A stretch of 64,000 nt of DNA from Siphonodentalium dalli (lineage: Eukaryota > Mollusca > Scaphopoda > Gadilida > Siphonodentaliidae), in NCBI GenBank assembly GCA_032622095.1, contig CP136066.1:192500816-192564815 (forward strand). Direction: 5' to 3'. Under the pieces are notes generated by a model. That model did no database searches and was not told the DNA's origin. It saw only the letters and a list, made by a program, of their open reading frames with translations. A program made the position numbers and the translations under genes. Positions 59,270-64,000 of this stretch are shown in pieces (position 1 is the stretch's first letter; each line of letters begins with the position of its first letter).

Positions 59270-59309
59270 CTCTATAGAATCCATTGTGTGGGTGATACAT
59301 TTTGGTCAG
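59270..59309 (-). CDS. Gene B exon 2: 40-bp linker microexon
   Basis: A minus-strand 40-bp segment lies between the acceptor TTTTGACAG and the donor GTGAGT. It encodes LTKMYHPHNGFYR plus one base. It begins in phase 0, as required by the donor of exon 1 (61955), and ends in phase 1, as required by the acceptor of exon 3 (41325). Spliced, the protein reads VQIFL-LTKMYHPHNGFYR-DCQEIYD, so the FReD opening cysteine falls just after the junction, the normal place. Too small for ORF searches; the evidence is the exact phase fit of two consensus splice sites. A different or additional linker exon cannot be excluded. Confidence 0.55.
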
Positions 59310-59319
59310 CTGTCAAAAT

Positions 59320-59880
59320 AAAATGAATAGTGCATAAGCATAATAATAAAATTGCTATCAAACATGTGTCAGAGATGGTTCTTTCTGTCATTTCTGTCTG
59401 TTTGATTTTGGTTAAAATTTGCTACTCACTTGGTGTACCCACAGTTGATTAGTGATCTTTCGAACTAAATGTTTAACTTTAAGCCATATATATTATATAC
59501 TTATTAGATATTGATATAAGAATTCAATACTCATGAAAAGTACTAACTTTCATTTCCGTTGAAAGACTTTTTGATTACTGTTACTGTTACTGTTTGAAAA
59601 TTATAACACTCCTGCCCAGCTGTCCTGCCTATAACAATTTTGAAAAGAAAAAAGTATGAAGAAAATCTGCATGGATGTTCAACAGTCCAAGGAATAATGG
59701 AATGTAACATTAATTAATTGTGACTAAATATTACCTTTTTATAATATACTAGCTGATGATGCGCGACTTCGTCTGGGCTATTTAGTGATTTCTTTGCGAA
59801 CAACGTTTAGAAGTATTAGGAGAAAGAAAAAAACTATTGTTCGACGGTCTAGAAACATGCCTATATGAGCGTATATGATC
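59320..59880. other. Gene B intron 1, no other feature
   Basis: AT-rich, no exon-like ORF or repeat recognised. Confidence 0.4.
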
Positions 59881-59884
59881 GATG

Positions 59885-60175
59885 TTAAGGTCAAGGACAC
59901 GGTCACACGTGAAATTGGACCGGCCCATATTGTTTCCGGATCAACGGATGCCTACATACCACATTTGAGTCGGATTGGTCGCGGTCCAAAAACATGCCTA
60001 TATGAGCGTAAATGAGAGAGGTCAAGGTCAAGGACACGGCCGCACGTGAAACTGGACCCGCCCATATTGTTCCCTGGATCAAAGTAGGCCTACATACCAA
60101 AATTGAGTGGGATCAAATACAGACAGACAAACGGACAGACAGGCAGGCAGCCAGACAGACATACAGACGTTCCAA
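59885..60175. repeat. Two units of a dispersed repeat ending in GACAGACA
   Basis: GTCAAGGTCAAGGACACGG, CACGTGAAA-TGGACC-GCCCATA, TGTTTCCGGATCAA and CCTACATACCA occur at 59887 and again at about 60018. The second unit ends in ACAGACAGACAAACGGACAG. Same general design as the 165-170-bp repeats, different sequence. Confidence 0.7.
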
Positions 60176-60456
60176 CATATATAATAGACGAAATACCAGT
60201 TAGGAAAAACTGAAGGTTTCACCACCAGTACATGCTTAGGTGCACCTGTGCAATCCATGATGATGTCACATGTTATGGGGGGAATAGAAAGCAGAATTTT
60301 ATATTTGGTGTTGTACCATCACAATTAACTGCGAGAACACCAATTCCTCTCAAAAACCTGTGACATTACCAGGGAATGCACAGTTGTCACCAAGCATGAA
60401 AGGTGGCGAAACCTTCAGTCAAACAGCAGTAAGTTGCCTAACTGATGTTTCATATA

Positions 60457-60905
60457 TGTGACCCGCCATATCAAATCCAGTCGGAAGTCAGGATTATTTT
60501 ACCCTGTGCCAATGCATTCTCTTATATACGCGAGTCGACCATAGGTCGCCTCGCATATATAAGAGAATGCATTGGCTTAACAATTTTTTATCATGTTTTT
60601 TAAATAAATGTTTCTTACAATTTTTAGGACATAAAATAAAAAAACATCCATTACCCTGCAGGGAGCCCCACACATATATAGAAACACATAGAAGAGTGTC
60701 GTCTGCTCATGTTTGTCTGGGGCTCTGTATTGGTGAAATTATAAAATTGTTAAAGAATACAAGAACAAATTATTAAAATTGTTAGGCCAATGCATTCTCT
60801 TATATATGCGAGGCGACCTATGGTCGACTCGCATATATAAGAGAATGCATTGGCAGAGGGTAAAAAAATCCCGACTTCCGACTGGATTTGATATGGCGGG
60901 TCACA
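60457..60905. mobile_element. Two-hairpin family, copy 9 (TGTGACCCGCC outer type), complete
   Basis: Outer TGTGACCCGCCATATCAAAT at 60457, inverse ending at 60905. Left hairpin 60508-60576, right 60786-60854, mismatch polarity as in the other copies. Same central block as copy 1 (CCCTGCAGGGAGCCCCACA, TTTGTCTGGGGCTCTG). Lies in gene B intron 1. Confidence 0.9.
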
Positions 60906-60999
60906 TATTATAACAAGAGCATCGCTAGGGCGTGGCAAAATACGCCCTTTAGCCATTTCGAATTGTACGATCGCAAAATAAGATATTACTTTGAGCTTA

Positions 61000-61770
61000 C
61001 ATTTAAAGAAAATCTGATATACCCCTAATTTCAATGCCAAAATGTGGTCAAATTCTTAGTCGAAAAATGGCCATAACTCATGTAAAAATAATTAGACAGA
61101 ACCTATATTCAAACTTGGCGTGTAGTTTTAGCTGGGAAATACACATACCAGCTTTGGTTCAGCTCAAATAATAAAAACTGGAGTTATCGGTCGGAAACCA
61201 AAATGTTATGAAATTGGTCAAATTCTAAGTTGAAAAAGGGCCGTAACTCATGTAAAAATAATTGGACGGAACCCATATTCGAACTTGGCCTGTATCTTTA
61301 GCTGGGAAATACACATACCAACTTTGGTTCAGATAAAATAATCCAAACTGGAGTTATTGGTCGGAAACCAAAAATATTAACAGACGGTCAAATTCTAAGT
61401 CGAAAAATGGCCGTAACTCATGTAAAAATAATTGGACGAAATCCATATTCGAACTTGGCCTGTATCTATAGCTGGGAAATACACATACCAACTTTGGTTC
61501 AGATCAAATAATCCAAACTGGAGTTATCGGTCGGAAACCAAAAATGTTAACACGGTAAAATTCTAAGTCGAAAAAGAGCCGTAACTCATGTAAAAATAAT
61601 TGGACATAACCCATATTCGAACTTGGCCTGTATCTTTAGCTGGGAAATATACATAACAACTTTGGTTCAGATCAAATAATCCAAACTGGAGTTATCAATC
61701 GGAAACCAAAAATGTTAACGGACGGACGGACGGACGGACAGACGGACAGACAGACGGACGGACAGACTGA
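61000..61770. repeat. 170-bp tandem repeat, four units, ending in (GACG)n
   Basis: GTCGAAAAATGGCCATAACTC-type starts at about 61060, 61230, 61400 and 61568. Each unit has ATGTAAAAATAATTGGACGG, CATATTCGAACTTGGCCTGT, AGCTGGGAAATACACATACC, AACTTTGGTTCAGATCAAAT and TGGAGTTATCGGTCGGAAAC. The last unit passes into GGACGGACGGACGGACAGAC. Parallel in design to 27780-28830 but a distinct subfamily. Confidence 0.85.
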
Positions 61771-61954
61771 TAACATAATACGACCTTTTTTCAAAAAGGG
61801 CGTATAAAAAGTATTTATATATTTATAAGGTAATGTTTAGTTACATTTAATTAATATTATATCGAGTTATTCCTAGGACTGTGGAAAAGAGTATGAAGAA
61901 AATTCCCATAGATGTTTAATGTGTATGGTCTAATGACATCAATATATGACTTAC

Positions 61955-62242
61955 CAGGAATATTTGTACAGTCGAATTTCCTCCATCGATCCCAAGCCAA
62001 TTCGCTTCATGATTGATCAAATAACAGGAATTTTGACGATCGTCGAAGTATATCCCATAGCAACGATGAACACCCAAACATAAGCTCAGACATTTCAGAT
62101 CGCTGGCTACAGAATCTTTCAACACAAAATTGGGTACTTCATTCCTATCCACATAACTAACGGTCGTCTCCCCTGAACGATAATTTGATGCCGCCACTAA
62201 AGTCAGGCCAGCCAAAAGTATGCATGCAGTTAATAATTGCAT
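61955..62242 (-). CDS. Gene B exon 1: signal peptide and PAN-like domain
   Basis: A true ATG at 62242 opens MQLLTACILLAGLTLVAASN, a typical cleavable signal peptide of about 19 residues. Residues about 36-96 carry the PAN-like spacing CX3CX5CX11C (KCLSLCLGVHRC ... SCYLI), identical in spacing to gene A exon 1, with a shared RC(W/Y)-x-(V/I)-Y segment. The donor is CTG/GTAAGT at 61954, phase 0. Splicing to 59309 and then 41325 gives a 323-residue secreted protein of about 35 kDa with PAN-like and FReD parts. Function is inferred: extracellular lectin-like recognition, possibly immune. Without splicing the frame runs only to 61916. Confidence 0.7.
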
Positions 62243-62559
62243 GTTGATCAGAAATGTTTTTTTGCGAAGTGGTAAATGACCGCGGATTGTTCAGTCGTCA
62301 GCCTTGATGGGATCATATTATTGCTCATGCGCAGTTAATAAATGTTCGATGTGTGGGCTTTGATCAATATTAGCATATACTTTTCAACAGTTTAGTGCCG
62401 CCGAATCGTTGATTAAGACAATGCTTTTCATTATTGTTAACTCCCGTTTCATGGCGATAAAGTAATCATAATAATTAAACGAGGATTCATCCGTGAAGTT
62501 GAAGTTTGATTGTGATTCTATGAGGCATAGAATCACAGATAGATAGATGGGCTATGGGG

Positions 62560-63790
62560 AGGCTCGGATGGCAAATGATCCGGGCGCGACCATATAGTCC
62601 CTTCCAAATTTTAGAAAATTTGTCTGAAGTCGTGCATGGATTGACCAAATAGCACTGTTTGTTACTAAATCGGATGCGTAGCCAGAACCATGGCGGCCAC
62701 CCGGGAATCCTTGCAATCTCGTGCGGTGACTCCCAGTGGGCATCTACAGGACAGTGACGCGACCATATAGCCCCTTCAAAATTTTCGAAAATTGGGCTGA
62801 AGTCGTGCATGGGGTGTCAAAATAGCACTTTTTGTTACTAAATCGATTGATTAGCCAGAATCATGGCGGCCACCCGGGAATCCTTGCAATTTCGTCCGAT
62901 GCCCCCAGCGAGCATCTATAGGACAGGGACGCGGCCATATATTCCCTTCCAAATTTTCGAAAATTGGCCTGAAGTCGTGCATGGTGTGACCAAATATCAC
63001 TTGTTGTTGCAAAATCGTTTGCGTAGCCAGAACCATGGCGGCCACCCGGGAATCCTTGCATTTCCGTGCGGTGCCACCCAGTGGGAATCTGCAGCTAGGA
63101 CAGGGACGTGACCATATGGCCCTTTCAAAATTTTCGAAAATTGGGCTGTAGTCGTGCATGGGGTGTCAAAATAGAACTTTTTGTTACTAAATCGGTGGCG
63201 TATCCAGAAACATGGCGGCCACCGGGAATCCTTGCATTTTCGTGCGATATAGCCCCTTCCAAATTTTCGAAAATTGGGGTGAAGTTGAGCATGGGGTGTC
63301 AAAATAGCACTTTTTGTTACTAAATGGGTTGATTATATAGCCAGAACCATGCCGGCCACCCGGGAATCCTTGCATTTCCGTGCGGTGCCACCCAGAGGGC
63401 ATCTGCGGATAGGACAGGGACGCGACCATATAGTCCCTTCCAAATTTTCGAAAATTGGACTGAAGTCGTGCATGGGGTGTCAAAATAGCACTTTTTGTTA
63501 CTAAATCGGTTACGTAGTCAGAAACATGGCGTCCACCCGGGAAATCCTTGCATTTTCGTGCGGTGCCACCCAGTGGGCATCTATAGGACAGGGAAGGGGA
63601 TATGTGCCCGCGTCCCTGTCCTGTAAATGCCCACTGGCTTAAGTGTCTTAATTTTAATAACATTCTGTATCAAAGATTTATTTTCGAAAGTAGTTTTTCC
63701 GCTCAAAACTCCGAGTCAAAACACGAATAAATACTCTGATAATACAGTAAACAACAGAGTAGTGCATATGTTCATGACATTTACTTCTGG
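62560..63790. mobile_element. Tandem-core element (pearl/Helentron-like), copy 2
   Basis: About six units with CATGGCGGCCACCCGGGAAT at 62691, 62863, 63038, 63210 and variants at about 63349 and 63525; one unit is shortened near 63240. It ends in the same hairpin (63571-63635) and tail as copy 1 (GATTTATTTTCG, AATAAATACTCTGATAATAC, CATTTACTTCTGG). A separate small palindrome (GTGATTCTATG / CATAGAATCAC) is at 62511-62535. Confidence 0.75.
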
Positions 63791-64000
63791 TTAAAGGTAC
63801 TCAATCCGATCAAACGCTTCTAAATTACTATTTCTTTGGCTTCGGGTGTAAAAAATATTTGATTCGAGTCGAGGAACCCATCCATCAAAGCTCGGAGTAA
63901 TCAGATATCGATTGTTGAAGTTTGTTATTTCAATTGTTTGTGGGCTAGAAACACGTGGTCAAATAATAACCACTTGATTTTAGAGTTATCCATCTTCATC
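63791..64000. mobile_element. TTAA MITE inserted in the tail of the tandem-core element (cut by window end)
   Basis: TTAA then AGGTACTCAATCCGATCAAA, GAGTCGAGGAACCCATCCAT and GAGTTATCCATCTTCATC parallel 27307-27721. The uninterrupted site is visible in copy 1 (CTGGTTAAAATGACTCC, 22161). Confidence 0.85.

Overview
The window is eukaryotic: AT-rich, intron-containing and dense in mobile elements. The gene families (PAN/apple-domain secreted proteins, a fibrinogen-related domain, an EB/EGF-like exon) and the repeats (LINEs of several kinds, a tandem-core element resembling the bivalve 'pearl'/Helentron-associated type, many short TTAA-flanked foldback elements) suggest a marine invertebrate, most likely a mollusc. 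The species is inferred, not shown.

Two host genes can be built, both on the minus strand, from canonical splice sites with matching intron phases. Gene A (19120 down to 3873; three exons, 235 codons) encodes an N-terminal hydrophobic segment, a PAN-like domain, an EB/EGF-like module and a second PAN-like domain. Gene B (62242 down to 40682; three exons, 323 codons) encodes a signal peptide, a PAN-like domain with the same cysteine spacing as gene A, a 40-bp linker exon and a complete fibrinogen C-terminal (FReD) domain. The shared N-terminal domain, strand and exon style suggest a small cluster of related extracellular recognition proteins. Their introns (2.6 to 18 kb) hold most of the repeats.

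Layout. 1-3.7 kb: two LINE relics. 3.9-19.1 kb: gene A; its first two introns (in map order) hold a PHD-like zinc-finger relic, a GC-rich lysine/arginine-rich ORF, a three-level nest of DNA elements, a 34-bp hairpin satellite and a decayed reverse transcriptase. 20-23 kb: a TIR element, a tandem-core element and a long palindrome. 24-32 kb: LINE scraps, several foldback elements, 170-bp-period repeats and a palindromic two-copy duplication. 33.0-36.5 kb: one nearly intact APE-type LINE ORF2 interrupted by a single TGA. 37-48 kb: a foldback with a hammerhead-like core, the gene B FReD exon, and most copies of a two-hairpin element. 48.6-54.1 kb: a complex inverted duplication. 54.8-58.9 kb: a 4.1-kb AT-rich satellite with about 430-bp higher-order periodicity. 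59-62 kb: gene B exons 2 and 1. 62.5-64 kb: a second tandem-core element carrying a TTAA-targeted insertion.

The most unusual structure is a cassette of two 69-bp near-perfect hairpins joined by an AT-rich linker. It occurs about nine times inside differing outer terminal repeats, has a conserved single mismatch that marks left from right, and in one copy shows compensatory stem changes.
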